Shown here: positions 21,884 to 35,021 of the stretch, piece after piece
Layout: each line of letters opens with the position of its first letter
How positions within the stretch are numbered: the stretch's first letter is position 1
From: Bartonella vinsonii subsp. vinsonii
GTDB lineage: Bacteria; Pseudomonadota; Alphaproteobacteria; Rhizobiales; Rhizobiaceae
Direction of reading: 5' to 3'
NCBI RefSeq assembly: GCF_902825235.1
Contig: NZ_CADEAJ010000002.1
Coordinates: 124,001-188,000, forward strand
DNA: 64,000 nt
Notes under the pieces: generated by a model
Seen by the model: the letters and a program-made list of their open reading frames with translations, nothing else
Database searches by the model: none
What the model was told of the DNA's origin: nothing
Program-made: the position numbers and the translations under genes

Positions 21884-22789
21884 GTGACATCACCGTTGGA
21901 TTGGGATAAATTAAGGATTTTTCATGCTGTGGCAGAGGCTGGTTCTTTTACCCATGCAGCCCAAAAGCTTTATTTATCTCAATCAGCGATTTCACGGCAG
22001 GTTTCAGCTTTAGAGCAGGAGGTTGGTGTATCCTTGTTTCAGCGGCATGCTCGTGGGTTAATCTTAACCGAGCAGGGTGAAATTCTTTATCGTACAACCC
22101 ATGAAGTTTTGATGAAGCTTGAGAGTGCACGTTCGCAATTAAGTGAAAGTTGTGAAAAGCCAACAGGGAGTTTACGTGTTACATCGACCTTTGGAGTGGG
22201 GGCAGGATGGCTTGTGGAGCGTATGCCAGAATTTCTTAGGCTTTATCCGGATATACAGGTTCAACTCTTGTTTGATGATAAAGAACTTGATTTGACAATG
22301 CGCCACGCAGACTGTGCTGTTCGTTTACATCAGCCCCAACAGCCTGATCTTATACAAAGAAAACTCTTTACAATTCATATGCATGTTTATGCTTCTGAGA
22401 ATTATATTGTGAATTATGGCAAACCAGAAACACTGTCTGAGCTGGATGCACATCGTATTATTTCATTTGGGGAACCTGTTCCACCTTATTTATCTGGTTT
22501 AAATTGGTTGGAAAAGGCTGGTAGAAATGACGGATCTTTGCGCCTTTCAGTATTACGAATCAACAATATTATCTCAATCAAGAATGCAATTATGTGTGAT
22601 CTTGGTATTGCGGTGCTTCCTGATTATATTGTGAATAATGATGAACGACTCGTACGTCTTTTTCCTGATATAATTGATATTCCTTCCTTTGATACTTTTT
22701 TTTGTTATCCTTACGCTTTAAAGAATTTGGCTAAGTTGAAAGCTTTTCGAGATTATATTTTTTTAAAAGCGCGTCAGTGGTCTTTTTAA
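21884..22789 (+). CDS. LysR-family regulator, LsrB/VtlR-like
   Basis: A 301-residue LysR transcription factor with an N-terminal winged helix (DWDKLRIFHAVAEAGSF, then the recognition helix LSQSAISRQVSALE) and a periplasmic-binding-like effector domain (residues ~90-295). It starts at GTG 21884 after an AGGAGG ribosome-binding site. The position right behind trxB matches LsrB of Sinorhizobium/Agrobacterium and VtlR of Brucella, which control virulence or symbiosis genes and AbcR small RNAs. Several cysteines (in SCEKP, DCAVR, MCDLG, FFCYP) could serve redox sensing as reported for LsrB; this is inference. A candidate AbcR-type RNA lies just downstream. Confidence 0.85.
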   Translation: MTSPLDWDKLRIFHAVAEAGSFTHAAQKLYLSQSAISRQVSALEQEVGVSLFQRHARGLILTEQGEILYRTTHEVLMKLESARSQLSESCEKPTGSLRVTSTFGVGAGWLVERMPEFLRLYPDIQVQLLFDDKELDLTMRHADCAVRLHQPQQPDLIQRKLFTIHMHVYASENYIVNYGKPETLSELDAHRIISFGEPVPPYLSGLNWLEKAGRNDGSLRLSVLRINNIISIKNAIMCDLGIAVLPDYIVNNDERLVRLFPDIIDIPSFDTFFCYPYALKNLAKLKAFRDYIFLKARQWSF

Positions 22790-22879
22790 TGGTGTAAAAT
22801 TTTAAGCTATGTGTTGATTGCATAGCAGATACGCTGAAGTCTTTATTGTACTTTTCCTTATAAAATGACATAGAGTATT

Positions 22880-23001
22880 ATCTCTTGATTATGTTGCCTC
22901 CCATTGCATTTTCTTGAGTGTTCCCTTATGAAAGTCTATCAGATTGATTTTATCTCTGAAGATTTTCCAAATTTGCCGAGCAATTTGCTCGGCTTTTTTT
23001 T
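22880..23001 (+). ncRNA. Candidate AbcR (alpha-r15)-type small RNA
   Basis: Downstream of the LsrB/VtlR-like gene, where AbcR genes lie in Agrobacterium. A ~110-base segment has an unpaired C-rich motif TTGCCTCCCATTG (22894-22906), which can pair with Shine-Dalgarno sequences, then an AU-rich stretch and a strong terminator at 22975-23001. The same order of parts is found in AbcR RNAs. The 5' end is not determined; no obvious promoter was fixed. Homology rests on position and motif, not on a covariance search. Confidence 0.55.
22975..23001 (+). terminator. Rho-independent terminator of the candidate sRNA
   Basis: Perfect 8-bp stem GCCGAGCA-ATT-TGCTCGGC followed by eight T. It is 185 bases past the LysR stop, with the C-rich motif between, favouring a separate RNA over simple 3' end formation. 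Confidence 0.9.
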
Positions 23002-23580
23002 GACTCTTAGGGTAGTCTCCAAAAATGCAGATATCTTGGCAGGTGATAAAAAATTATAACTTTTATGGATATCCAACATTTTTTAGGTATATCAAGGTAT
23101 GATAAGAAGCTTTGAAGATCATTTTGGTTATGATGGCCATTGCGGAATATGTCAGGTTTGACAGAGAGGCATAGTATTTGTAAGTGATCAAAGTTCCTCT
23201 AGCCATACAAATTTAATGAAGATGTATGGACTTTACGAGTCATAAAAGCTTTTTGAGTGATAATCATTTAATATGATTCTAGAATTCTGAAAGAATTGTT
23301 TCTTGATCACCACATTTTAAATACTTAATGATACAGGTTTAAATGTGGAAGAGAAAGAAGAAAGAGAACCTTATATAAAGAGACTCCTTTTTAAAGTTTC
23401 TTGTTTTTTACAGGGCGGAATAGACACTCTATTTTTTTCTGTTTTCAATTGATATCTCATTTCACTGAGACCATTTTCTGAGAAAAGCCCATTTATTTTT
23501 ATGCCGTAATTTTACAGCTGGAAATCTCTCAGATACACTAATCTCCGACAAAATATAACAGGAGATGATGCTCAAAGTTT
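23002..23580. other. Spacer right of the candidate sRNA
   Basis: About 580 bases with no supported gene. No second AbcR-like terminator was seen, although tandem AbcR copies occur in relatives. Confidence 0.45.
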
Positions 23581-25674
<2,094 letters not shown>

Positions 25675-25884
25675 TTAAAGTGCTGCAAGGTTGCTAGCGG
25701 CAAATTTTCCAGAACGACGATCTTGAAGAACGTCATAAGAAATTTTCTGCCCTTCATTAAGGTTGTTTAAACCAGAACGCTCAACAGCGGAAATATGCAC
25801 AAATACATCTGCACTGCCATCACTAGGCTGAATAAATCCAAAACCTTTTGTTGTATTAAACCACTTAACTGTTCCTGTAGACAT
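25675..25884 (-). CDS. cspA: Cold-shock protein
   Basis: A 69-residue single cold-shock domain that binds single-stranded RNA and DNA and melts RNA structure. It shows RNP1 KGFGFI and RNP2 VFVHIS with the starting MSTGTVKWFN. AGGAGATT precedes the ATG. A spacer of about 260 bases to carB gives room for the long, temperature-responsive 5' leader typical of such genes; its start cannot be set here. Confidence 0.95.
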   Translation of the reverse strand: MSTGTVKWFNTTKGFGFIQPSDGSADVFVHISAVERSGLNNLNEGQKISYDVLQDRRSGKFAASNLAAL

Positions 25885-26143
25885 AGGAGATTCCTTTAAA
25901 TATATAATTGTATTGTGTACTGGAACTAAAAAGCTCTCAATACGGTTTTAGATCGAAATTAGGTGGGAGAAGTTTCGTCGAGAGTGCATGTCGCACAGAA
26001 AAGAAAGTCACATAACCGAAAGTCCGATAGAGCTCGTATAAAAGTCTTTAGAATAAAAAGCAAGCCTTAATTTATATTTTATATAAAGAAAAAATTGAGA
26101 AAAAATATAAAGAGTGTGTGTGCATTGTACCATGGCGAGAAAC

Positions 26144-29100
26144 TCACGTGAAATAGCTTTGCAGTGAGCGCACTTCAAGACACTTTTTTTTGAGGGCTTT
26201 GATTGCTTCTACGACAGCTTCAGCTCCAGCTATTGTTGTATAATAGGGGACTTTTTGCATAAGTGCTGCTTGGCGTAATGATTTGGAATCTGAGATGGCG
26301 CTGGCAGTGCTGGTTGTATTGAAAATCAATTGAATTTGACGATTACGAATAGCGTCCTCAATATGAGGATGCCCCTCTAAGACTTTGTTAATTTTTTTTG
26401 CCTCAACATTATGTTCGGTAAGAAATTTTTGTGTCCCACTTGTTGCTAAAACAGTAAAGCCAAGCTCAGTTAAACATTTTACGGGGTTTAAGATACGCTT
26501 TTTATCTTCATCCCTCACAGAAACGAACAAAGTTCCCTCTTTTGGGAGTTCAACACCAGCTCCAAGTTGCGCTTTAGCGAAAGCAAGGGCAAATTCATAA
26601 TCAAGTCCCATAACCTCACCGGTTGAGCGCATTTCTGGACCAAGAAGTGTATCGACACCCGAAAAACGAGCAAAAGGAAAAACTGCTTCTTTGACAGCAA
26701 TATGTTGTTTTTGCTGCAGAGAGGGTAAACCACCATAAGCTTGAAGCGTTTTTTGAAGCGTTTCTCCTGCCATAATACGTGCGGCTATTTTAGCAATAGG
26801 GCGACCAATTGTTTTTGCAACGAAGGGGATAGTACGCGAAGCACGCGGATTGACCTCTAAGACATAAATCGTGCCATCCTTAATGGCATATTGCACATTC
26901 ATCAAGCCACGAACATGAAGTGCTTGTGCTAATGCTTTGGTTTGATGTTCTAATTCAGCGACTATGTTATGAGAGAGCGTATGGACTGGTAAAGAACATG
27001 CTGAATCACCAGAGTGAATGCCGGCTTCTTCAATATGTTCCATAATACCAACAACGAGTGTCTCTTCTCCATCGCAAAGACAATCAACATCAACTTCAAT
27101 TGCTTCTGTCAAATAGGTATCAAATAAAAGCGGATTTTTACCAAGCAATGTATTGATTTGTTCTGTTTTGTCGTTGGGATAACGGGCTTTGATATCTTCT
27201 GAAACCAATTCAGGGACACTCTCAAGCAAATAATTTTGCAAGCTGCGTTCATCACGGATAATTTGCATCGCACGTCCTCCTAAAACATAAGAAGGGCGCA
27301 CAACCAATGGAAAGCCTAATTCATGGGCGATGAGGTGTGCTTGTTCGATTGAATGAGCAATACCGTTTTGAGGCTGGGTTAAATTAAGTTTGAACAATAA
27401 TTTTTGAAAGCGATCTCTATCTTCTGCTAAATCAATGGCTTCAGGTGAAGTGCCTAGGATGGGGATATTATGTTTTTCTAGTGCACTTGCCAATTTCAGT
27501 GGCGTTTGTCCACCAAATTGAACAATGACTCCAACCAATTCGCCTTTTTGTTGTTCTGTTTCTAGAATAGCAATAACATCTTCCGTTGTTAAAGATTCAA
27601 AATAAAGACGATCAGAGGTATCATAGTCTGTTGAGACAGTTTCAGGATTGCAGTTGATCATAATGGCTTCAAAGCCTGCTTCACGGAGTGCAAAAGCAGC
27701 GTGGCAGCAACAATAGTCAAATTCAATGCCTTGTCCAATGCGGTTTGGTCCCCCGCCTAAAATAGCAATTTTTTTGCGTTCAGAAACTTGTGCTTCTGAG
27801 TGTTCTATCCCAGCAAAGGGAGCTTCATATGTTGAATACATATAGGCTGTAGGTGAAGAAAATTCAGCTGCGCACGAGTCAATTCGTTTGAAAACCTGCT
27901 TAACATTCAGTGCTTTGCGCAAAGCAGCAACATCATCAGGCTTTTGCCCCGTAAGGGTGGCTAAACGCGCATCCGAAAAGCCCATCGCTTTTAACATGCG
28001 TAGATTATCTGCGTCTTGGGGCAATCCATGGATGCGGATGTATTGTTCCATTTCAATAATTGAGGCTATTTGTTCCAAAAACCACGGATCAATTTTGCTG
28101 ATTTGATGAATTTCATTTAAAGGTAAGCCCGCACGCATTGCTTGGGCAATGTAGCGCAGGCGATCAGGACTTGGGATTGCAATGGCGGAGCGTATAGAGC
28201 TCTTTTCATCACCTTCAGCATGTTCAGGAATGATAATTTCATCAAGACCGGTAAGACCTGTTTCAAGTCCACGGAGTGCTTTTTGCAGCGATTCTTGAAA
28301 CGTACGGCCTATTGCCATTACTTCTCCTACAGATTTCATCGCTGTTGTGAGGACGGGTGATGAACCTGGAAATTTTTCGAAGGCAAAACGGGGAATCTTG
28401 GTGACAATATAGTCAATAGAAGGTTCAAATGATGCTGGTGTCACACCGCCTGTAATATCATTTTTTAATTCATCAAGTGTGTAGCCAACAGCCAGTTTAG
28501 CCGCTACTTTTGCAATGGGAAAACCTGTTGCTTTTGAGGCAAGTGCTGAAGAGCGGGAAACACGCGGGTTCATTTCAATAACAATAAGACGACCGTTTTC
28601 AGGATTAACAGCAAACTGTACATTAGACCCACCAGTTTCAACACCAATTTCACGCAGTACAGCAATGGAGGCATTGCGCATACATTGATATTCTTTGTCC
28701 GTTAAGGTGAGGGCAGGGGCTACAGTGATTGAATCACCGGTATGAATACCCATAGGGTCAATGTTTTCAATGGAACAAACAATGATACAGTTGTCGTTCT
28801 TATCGCGAACAACTTCCATTTCATATTCTTTCCACCCCAAAACACTTTCTTCAATCAAAACTTCTGTTGTAGGTGAAGCTTCAAGTCCTCGTTCAATGAT
28901 TTCATAAAATTCAGAGCGATTATAGGCAATTCCTCCGCCGGTTCCACCAAGGGTGAAAGAGGGACGGATAATCGCTGGAAGACCAATAACATCAAGAGCT
29001 TGAACCGCTTTTGCTGTAGCATGTGCGATATAATGTTGTTTACGGTCAGATTCTGTGTGACGCCAGTTTCGTTCAAGCTTTTCTAGGGCTTGATCAAGAG

Positions 29101-29629
29101 CATCACCGGAAAGTTTTGCTTTCAGTTCATCGCGTTTTTTTGCATGTTGTCGGCGATTTTTTTCTTTAAGTTCTGTTGCGTTGGCTAGCATAGAACGTGG
29201 TGTTTCCAAACCGATTTTTGCCATCGCTTTGCGAAATAAAGCACGATCTTCAGCTTTATCAATCGCATCAGCATTTGCACCTATCATTTCAACGTGATAG
29301 CGGTCTAAAATTCCCATACGCTTTAAGGATAAGGCTGTATTAAGGGCTGTTTGCCCTCCCATGGTGGGTAAAAGTGCGTCGGGACGTTCACGAGCAATAA
29401 TTTGTGCAACTATTTCAGGGGTAATAGGTTCAATATAAGTTGCATCAGCTAAATCTGGGTCTGTCATAATAGTGGCAGGATTAGAGTTAACCAAAATAAT
29501 TCGGTAACCTTCTTCTTTTAATGCTTTACAAGCTTGTGTGCCTGAATAGTCAAACTCACATGCCTGACCAATAACAATAGGTCCTGCTCCAATGATAAGA
29601 ATAGATTTTATATCTGTGCGTTTTGGCAT
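26144..29629 (-). CDS. carB: Carbamoyl-phosphate synthase large subunit
   Basis: Makes carbamoyl phosphate for arginine and pyrimidine synthesis with the CarA glutaminase. The 1161 residues comprise two homologous ATP-grasp halves ([19 protein letters not shown] near the start and [17 protein letters not shown] around residue 620). Each half has an EMNPR/EVNPR motif. A C-terminal MGS-like allosteric domain follows. It is somewhat longer than the E. coli protein (1073), with an inserted charged segment around residues 155-205 ([19 protein letters not shown]). The carA partner is 3.4 kb away on the same strand with two other genes between. Confidence 0.95.
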   Translation of the reverse strand: MPKRTDIKSILIIGAGPIVIGQACEFDYSGTQACKALKEEGYRIILVNSNPATIMTDPDLADATYIEPITPEIVAQIIARERPDALLPTMGGQTALNTALSLKRMGILDRYHVEMIGANADAIDKAEDRALFRKAMAKIGLETPRSMLANATELKEKNRRQHAKKRDELKAKLSGDALDQALEKLERNWRHTESDRKQHYIAHATAKAVQALDVIGLPAIIRPSFTLGGTGGGIAYNRSEFYEIIERGLEASPTTEVLIEESVLGWKEYEMEVVRDKNDNCIIVCSIENIDPMGIHTGDSITVAPALTLTDKEYQCMRNASIAVLREIGVETGGSNVQFAVNPENGRLIVIEMNPRVSRSSALASKATGFPIAKVAAKLAVGYTLDELKNDITGGVTPASFEPSIDYIVTKIPRFAFEKFPGSSPVLTTAMKSVGEVMAIGRTFQESLQKALRGLETGLTGLDEIIIPEHAEGDEKSSIRSAIAIPSPDRLRYIAQAMRAGLPLNEIHQISKIDPWFLEQIASIIEMEQYIRIHGLPQDADNLRMLKAMGFSDARLATLTGQKPDDVAALRKALNVKQVFKRIDSCAAEFSSPTAYMYSTYEAPFAGIEHSEAQVSERKKIAILGGGPNRIGQGIEFDYCCCHAAFALREAGFEAIMINCNPETVSTDYDTSDRLYFESLTTEDVIAILETEQQKGELVGVIVQFGGQTPLKLASALEKHNIPILGTSPEAIDLAEDRDRFQKLLFKLNLTQPQNGIAHSIEQAHLIAHELGFPLVVRPSYVLGGRAMQIIRDERSLQNYLLESVPELVSEDIKARYPNDKTEQINTLLGKNPLLFDTYLTEAIEVDVDCLCDGEETLVVGIMEHIEEAGIHSGDSACSLPVHTLSHNIVAELEHQTKALAQALHVRGLMNVQYAIKDGTIYVLEVNPRASRTIPFVAKTIGRPIAKIAARIMAGETLQKTLQAYGGLPSLQQKQHIAVKEAVFPFARFSGVDTLLGPEMRSTGEVMGLDYEFALAFAKAQLGAGVELPKEGTLFVSVRDEDKKRILNPVKCLTELGFTVLATSGTQKFLTEHNVEAKKINKVLEGHPHIEDAIRNRQIQLIFNTTSTASAISDSKSLRQAALMQKVPYYTTIAGAEAVVEAIKALKKKCLEVRSLQSYFT

Positions 29630-30202
29630 GGTTTTTTCCTATGACAAACATCTGTGCGCGATTGCGTCAGGCAAAATATTTAAATTTTTAAGGCTAAAAC
29701 TGTTTTATAGGTTAAGTGATAAAGAAAGTAAGCCATAAAATGCCTTTTCCATGTTTTTTTTTATAGCATTGAAGATCAGTGTCTTTTTTGTATTGACCAA
29801 ATTTATGTCGTTGCATGAATATAACTTTTAAGAGAAAAAATACCTCTTATATAGAGTGGAGGGCTCATGTCCTTACCATTATTACATTATTGTGATGTTT
29901 GTCATTCTCAATTTTAAAGCTATGTTTTTTGCATTTTCTCTTTTGTGATAATGCTAAATTAATCGAACTCATGAACAGCATTCTTTGATAAAAAATGGAG
30001 AATGGCAAAAAATATTATAAGCTGGTTTTTTTATTTAAGGTGTAAGGCTAGAGTAAGATTCTCTGTTATTCCTCTTCAAAATATCAACAAAGATGTTGTC
30101 TGTGTATAGATGACATGAGTTTGAATGTTTAGTTTGATAATTTGAGGGTTTATTCGAATATATATTGTTAATTATAGGGGACATTTCTGTCCCCCATATG
30201 GA
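29630..30202. other. Spacer upstream of carB
   Basis: 573 bases that should carry the carB promoter. The sequence is AT-rich; no gene or leader motif was recognised. Confidence 0.4.
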
Positions 30203-31042
30203 TTATTTTAGGGCTCTTAAAACAATAATTCCTGGTGTTTTTGCTACATAATCCATAAAAGGAGAGTCCACAACTTTTTCATTTTCTTTTCGTGAAGAAG
30301 CATTTCGTAACATTGGACCATTATCTGTTTTGATGAAGAAACCCACATGGGTTACATCCAAACCATCAAGTTTGGTATATATACCAATGAAATCACCAGA
30401 TTGTAGTTGGCTTATGACGTCTTCATTAATAAAGTTAGTTGGAATATAAGTTATATTACGCTTCACAATTGGTAATCCAGGAAGGTAATTTCCACCATCA
30501 GCTTTTTTATTGAGATATTTTTCGACATTTACCGCATTGGGGCTGATTTGTGCTGTGATATCATCGGCAAGTTTATATTCTTTATAAGCCCAGTCAGTGA
30601 AAAAATGCTTTCGATTCAAAAAGCTTATACTACCGTCAATATAACGCGTTTGGATCACGTTATTTATAAATTCTGTTTGCGAAGTTGATTTCCGTAATGC
30701 TTCAACATAATCAAGATAAGTGAAGCAATCTAAACCTCTAAAGTCGATTATGAGTTCTTCTGGTACATTCTCTGAACCCTGTAACATATTTGCTTTGTAA
30801 GGTGTTCCTAAGAAAGCACCAGAGAGAAAGTTGATTATTTTTTCTTTCTCATGGTCATTGATTTTCGAGCGCTTTTTAAGAAGAACATTGAGTTTCTTTA
30901 AAGTATAGGGATCTAGATTCACTTGTTGTTCTTGCTGTATTTCCGTTTTATGCTCAGAAGTCTCTTTATTTTCATCAGAATTCTGAAAGTCACATCCTGT
31001 AATCAATGCTGAAATTAAAATGAATTGGAATATTTTTCGCAT
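30203..31042 (-). CDS. DUF1460 lipoprotein (NlpC/P60-like fold)
   Basis: A 279-residue predicted lipoprotein: signal peptide with lipobox ending ITGC (Cys ~17), a charged linker (residues 20-45), then a DUF1460 domain. Typical family patterns are FLGTPYKANML, LDCFTYLDYVEALRKS (catalytic-type Cys) and the THVGFF histidine near the C-terminus. The family belongs to the NlpC/P60 cysteine-peptidase superfamily and is thought to act on cell-wall peptides or amides. It stands between carB and an MFS gene, with AT-rich flanks. Substrate unknown. Confidence 0.82.
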   Translation of the reverse strand: MRKIFQFILISALITGCDFQNSDENKETSEHKTEIQQEQQVNLDPYTLKKLNVLLKKRSKINDHEKEKIINFLSGAFLGTPYKANMLQGSENVPEELIIDFRGLDCFTYLDYVEALRKSTSQTEFINNVIQTRYIDGSISFLNRKHFFTDWAYKEYKLADDITAQISPNAVNVEKYLNKKADGGNYLPGLPIVKRNITYIPTNFINEDVISQLQSGDFIGIYTKLDGLDVTHVGFFIKTDNGPMLRNASSRKENEKVVDSPFMDYVAKTPGIIVLRALK

Positions 31043-31631
31043 TTTTTCACCATTTTTGAATTTAATAATGAGTGGTACTTTTCTGCGTTAATCAGATTAT
31101 CTTGCACTCACTATAACATATCATAAATATAGTATAAAGAGGTATATGGAGGGTTTTATGATAGGAGATGCTGATTTTGTATGATGTAAATACTTTTAAA
31201 TAGAATTATATATTTTTTATTGTTATAAAAATTGGTTTTTAGAATAAATATTTAATAATAAAATATAAACTTTTTAATATAATTTTATAGTAAAGCAATT
31301 TATAATTAATTGAAATTATATTAAAATATTTATTGTTTTATTTAAAATATAAATTTCTATTTGAAGTTAGTATATTTTAATTAATTCTATTTTTCTTAGA
31401 AGAAAATTATAGGCGAATTGTGATGTTTAAATTTGAATTTATTTACTTCATTGAAAATGATTTATTAAAGATGATGATTTTTATAGAAATTTGTGCAGTG
31501 TTATGTGTCTTATCAAATAATAATTTGTGATATTTTCTGTTTTTGAAAATTTTTACTTCAATTATCGTTTTTATAAGAACAAGTTATATTATGTCATAGT
31601 TCTTAATAGCAGGTAGGGTTTGAAAGATTGT
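31043..31631. other. Extremely AT-rich spacer upstream of the MFS gene
   Basis: Divergent promoter region. From roughly 31190 to 31420 it is almost wholly A/T with long runs of ATTTA/TAAAT-like words and no coding pattern. Such tracts often mark curved DNA or regions bound by silencing proteins. Nothing else identified. Confidence 0.6.
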
Positions 31632-32873
31632 ATGGAAAGCAATTTACATGCTATGAGTAGCCAAAAGCTCAATCAAAAATTTATCCATCATGGGCTTATT
31701 TTAGTTTTTATTACTTTATTACTGGATATTATTGGTATCGCAATCATTAGTCCTATTTTGCCTGAATATTTTGCTCAGTTGACGGGGAAGAATATTAACG
31801 AAGCTTCTGTAAAAGGGGGAGGATTATTTGTAGCTTATTCAGCAATGCAATTTTTATTTGCTCCGGTCATTGGCAATCTCTCTGATCGTTATGGCCGCCG
31901 TCCTATTTTGCTTATTTCTATTATCAGTTTTGCTCTTTATAATCTAATATGTGCTATAGCGTGGAGCTATTCTATGTTGTTTATTGGGCGCCTTTTGTCA
32001 GGGATGAGTAGTGCTAGTTTTGCAATTTGTACGGCTTATCTTGCCGATATCTCTGATCAGAGGACTCGTACGCGCAATTTTGGTCTGTTAGGAATTGCAT
32101 CTGGGTTGGGATTTATTTTAGGCTCATTCATTGGAGGCTTTTTAGGGCAATTTGGTCCGCGTATTCCGTTTTATTTTGCTGCTGGTTTTTCACTCATGAA
32201 TTTTATTTTTGCGTGGATTATGCTTCCAGAAACGCTTCCTATGTGGAATAGACGCTCTTTTGATATTAAACGTGCCAATCCTTTAGGTGCTCTTTTACAG
32301 CTTAGACAATATCCAAAAGTTCTCTGGATGTTATTAGTCTTTTTTCTTTATTGGCTTGCGGAATCTATATGGCCGAGCATTTGGCCATTTGTTGCTAAAG
32401 AACGCTACGATTGGGGCACGTTGTCTATTGGATTGTCTTATAGTGTTTTTGGCATAGGACAGATTATTGTGGTAGCGCTTATTCTGCCTTATTTTTCTAA
32501 ACGATGGAGCAATTGGCGTATTGTCATGTTGGGTCTTCTGTTTGCATTGGCTGCTATGTTTGGTTACACATTTGCGACCCAAGGCTGGATGGTTTATGCA
32601 GTTTTTTCATGTACTATGCTTGAGTATCTTGTTCATGCACCTATGCGCGCTATTGTTTCAGAACAGGTCCCAGCGAATGCACAAGGAGAATTGCAGGGAG
32701 CGATGACATCTGTTGTTTCATTGAGCTTAATATTCGGTCCTATTTTTTATATGCTTCTCTTCGAATATTTTACCCATGAAGGCGCGATGTTTTATTTTTC
32801 TGGTGCTCCTTTTGTGGGGAGCTTTTGTGTGCTTGTCGTGACGACGATAGTTTTTGCTTTACGGGTACGCTAA
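31632..32873 (+). CDS. MFS transporter, TCR/Tet-like
   Basis: A ~413-residue, 12-helix major facilitator protein. It has the antiporter motif A (GNLSDRYGRRPILL) after helix 2, RLLSGMSSASFAICTAYLAD in helix 4, and motif C-like GLGFILGSFIGGFLG in helix 5, as in drug/H+ antiporters of the Tet group. The open frame starts at TTG 31620; ATG 31632 is preferred because the GGTAGGG site is too near the TTG. Probable efflux; substrate unknown. It lies between carA and carB in an AT-rich setting, suggesting insertion. Confidence 0.85.
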   Translation: MESNLHAMSSQKLNQKFIHHGLILVFITLLLDIIGIAIISPILPEYFAQLTGKNINEASVKGGGLFVAYSAMQFLFAPVIGNLSDRYGRRPILLISIISFALYNLICAIAWSYSMLFIGRLLSGMSSASFAICTAYLADISDQRTRTRNFGLLGIASGLGFILGSFIGGFLGQFGPRIPFYFAAGFSLMNFIFAWIMLPETLPMWNRRSFDIKRANPLGALLQLRQYPKVLWMLLVFFLYWLAESIWPSIWPFVAKERYDWGTLSIGLSYSVFGIGQIIVVALILPYFSKRWSNWRIVMLGLLFALAAMFGYTFATQGWMVYAVFSCTMLEYLVHAPMRAIVSEQVPANAQGELQGAMTSVVSLSLIFGPIFYMLLFEYFTHEGAMFYFSGAPFVGSFCVLVVTTIVFALRVR

Positions 32874-33009
32874 TTTTTGCGTTTCTGATTAATAAGAATA
32901 TTTTCTCAGGATCTATAAAATACAATTTACGCTTTCTGAAAAAGAGTGGATTTTTGTGCGGTAAAAGCGTGCGATTTAAGAGAGAAAATCTAAAAGAAAA
33001 GCACTTTAA

Positions 33010-34206
33010 TTAAGCTATTTTTTTATAATCCATAATAAGATCACAGAAATGTTGAAAGAGGTAGTGGCTATCTTGTGGTCCAGGGGAAGCTTCGGGGTGA
33101 TGTTGAACAGAAAAGACTGGTTTTCCAATAATTCGAATTCCACAGTTTGAACCATCAAAGAGGGAAATATGTGTTTCTTGGACATGCTGTGGTAAAGAGG
33201 TAGCGTCTACGGCAAAACCATGGTTCATTGATACAATCTCAACTTTTCCGGTGTTAAGGTCTTGAACAGGATGATTAGCGCCATGATGTCCTTGGTGCAT
33301 TTTTATGGTTTTTGCACCCAGTGTGAGAGCTAAAAGTTGATGACCAAGGCATATACCGAAAAGTGGCAAATTATGATCAATCAATGTTTTAATAGTTGGA
33401 ACGGCATATTGCGCTGTTGCTGCTGGATCACCTGGACCGTTAGAAAGAAAAATACCATCAGGGTTCATTGCTAAAATTTCTTCTGCACCTGTATGTGCAG
33501 GCACGATAGTAATGCGCGCATTTTGTGTAGCCATCAGACGAAGAATATTACGCTTAATACCATAGTCGATTGCAATGATATGAAGATTGTGCACACTGTT
33601 TGTATGATATCCTTTATTCCATACCCATGGCTTTTCATTCCATTGCCCTAATGCTTTAGAGGTGACTTCTTTCGCAAGGTCAAGATTGATAAGACCCGGC
33701 CATTTTTGTGCACGCTTCTGTAGAGAAGGGATATCAAAACGCCCATGAGGATCATGTGTAATGATAGCATTTTGTGCACCTTTTTCTCGAATAAGAATGG
33801 TGAGTGCGCGTGTATCAATACCGCAAAGTGCGATAATTTTACGTACTTTGAGCCATTGATGTAGGTTTTCATTTGCACGATAGTTGGAGGGACGTGTAAT
33901 GTCTGCTTTGAAAAGAGCTCCGACGGCACCATGACAGTCGAGGGGAGTGAGGTCTTCAATATCTTCACTATTTGTCCCTACATTTCCTATGTGAGGAAAA
34001 GTAAAATTAACAATTTGTTGTGTATATGATGGATCTGTAAGAATTTCCTCATAGCCTGTTATGGCGGTGTTGAAACACACTTCACCTTCAGCAATGCCTG
34101 TAGCACCCACTCCTTTACCTTCAATAACTGTTCCATCAGCTAATACTAAGAGAGCTGTAGGTTTTTTTACACTCCAAGGATCGCGAGATGGGGTAGTTTG
34201 TGTCAT
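33010..34206 (-). CDS. carA: Carbamoyl-phosphate synthase small subunit
   Basis: Glutamine amidotransferase subunit that feeds ammonia to CarB. It has ~398 residues, with the N-terminal CPSase small domain (LVLADGTVIEGKGVGATG) and a C-terminal class I GATase. The latter has the nucleophile in LFGICLGHQLL, SNGPGDP, and the catalytic His-Glu in VFSVQHHPEASPGP. The frame is open to 34251, but ATG 34206 (MTQTTPSRDPW) matches the family N-terminus better. Same strand as carB but not adjacent. Confidence 0.94.
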   Translation of the reverse strand: MTQTTPSRDPWSVKKPTALLVLADGTVIEGKGVGATGIAEGEVCFNTAITGYEEILTDPSYTQQIVNFTFPHIGNVGTNSEDIEDLTPLDCHGAVGALFKADITRPSNYRANENLHQWLKVRKIIALCGIDTRALTILIREKGAQNAIITHDPHGRFDIPSLQKRAQKWPGLINLDLAKEVTSKALGQWNEKPWVWNKGYHTNSVHNLHIIAIDYGIKRNILRLMATQNARITIVPAHTGAEEILAMNPDGIFLSNGPGDPAATAQYAVPTIKTLIDHNLPLFGICLGHQLLALTLGAKTIKMHQGHHGANHPVQDLNTGKVEIVSMNHGFAVDATSLPQHVQETHISLFDGSNCGIRIIGKPVFSVQHHPEASPGPQDSHYLFQHFCDLIMDYKKIA

Positions 34207-35021
34207 AATGTGCATCCACAATTTATTTCTGAAAGGTATGATAACCAACACCGCGCAAAAGCATAACAGCTTTTGTGTATATTGTTTACAATGTTTCGCT
34301 TGAGATAGAGAGTATAGGTATATTCTATAAGGAGGTAAAGTCCTGTTTTTGAATTTTTCTAAAATCTCGGATTAATTATTTTTTACATATTGTAAGACGT
34401 AGAAGAATTGCTGAAAAAGCAGTTTTTCTCATTGGATAGAATGAGAAAAATTTATGTTTTCTGATCAAATTGGCGGGGCGCTTAATATTGCTTGAAGGCG
34501 CAGGATAGCGCCATTCTTGTGGCACTTTAGTTAAAATAATAAAATAGCATAAGGAGTTTATGGGCGTTTATACGAATCTGCTTGCTTACAATTGAGAAAA
34601 ACAAGAGAAAATAATAGTCTTTCACGAATTCTTTTCTTATCAGTTTGATAAAGGGGAAGGTGGGGAGTTGCTTGGTAAAGTCTTAGTGAAAGAAGAAACT
34701 GGATTCTTCAGTGATATTGGTAAGAGATTATAGTATGTTCAAGAAATGCTCTATTGAGAAAATAAATTTTTCTAAGGTTAGCAAGAGACTTTGTAAAAAA
34801 TTGCAGTAAATTTTAATCGAGTGACACAGTGTTTGAAAGTATTTTATCATCAGTGTTTTTTTCACAAAGAGATAGGGGCTAATAAGCAACAGTTTTCGAA
34901 AGAATCACCACAAAAGGCGCATTTTAAAGTAAACAGATGAGTGGTTCTTTTATTAATGAGTTCATAAAACATCTGTCATCTATTTTATGTTATACTCTTC
35001 TTTAAGATAGTCTTTTTTCAT
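34207..35021. other. Spacer between carA and ubiC
   Basis: About 815 bases without a supported gene. A GC-richer patch at 34471-34525 contains the small hairpin GGCGC-AGGATA-GCGCC (34497-34512); its meaning is unclear. The rest is AT-rich. Confidence 0.4.

Noticed and set aside
34441..34525. GC-richer patch with a small hairpin upstream of carA, considered as a riboswitch
   Set aside because: The stem is 5 bp, lies ~290 bases from carA, and matches no leader motif I know.
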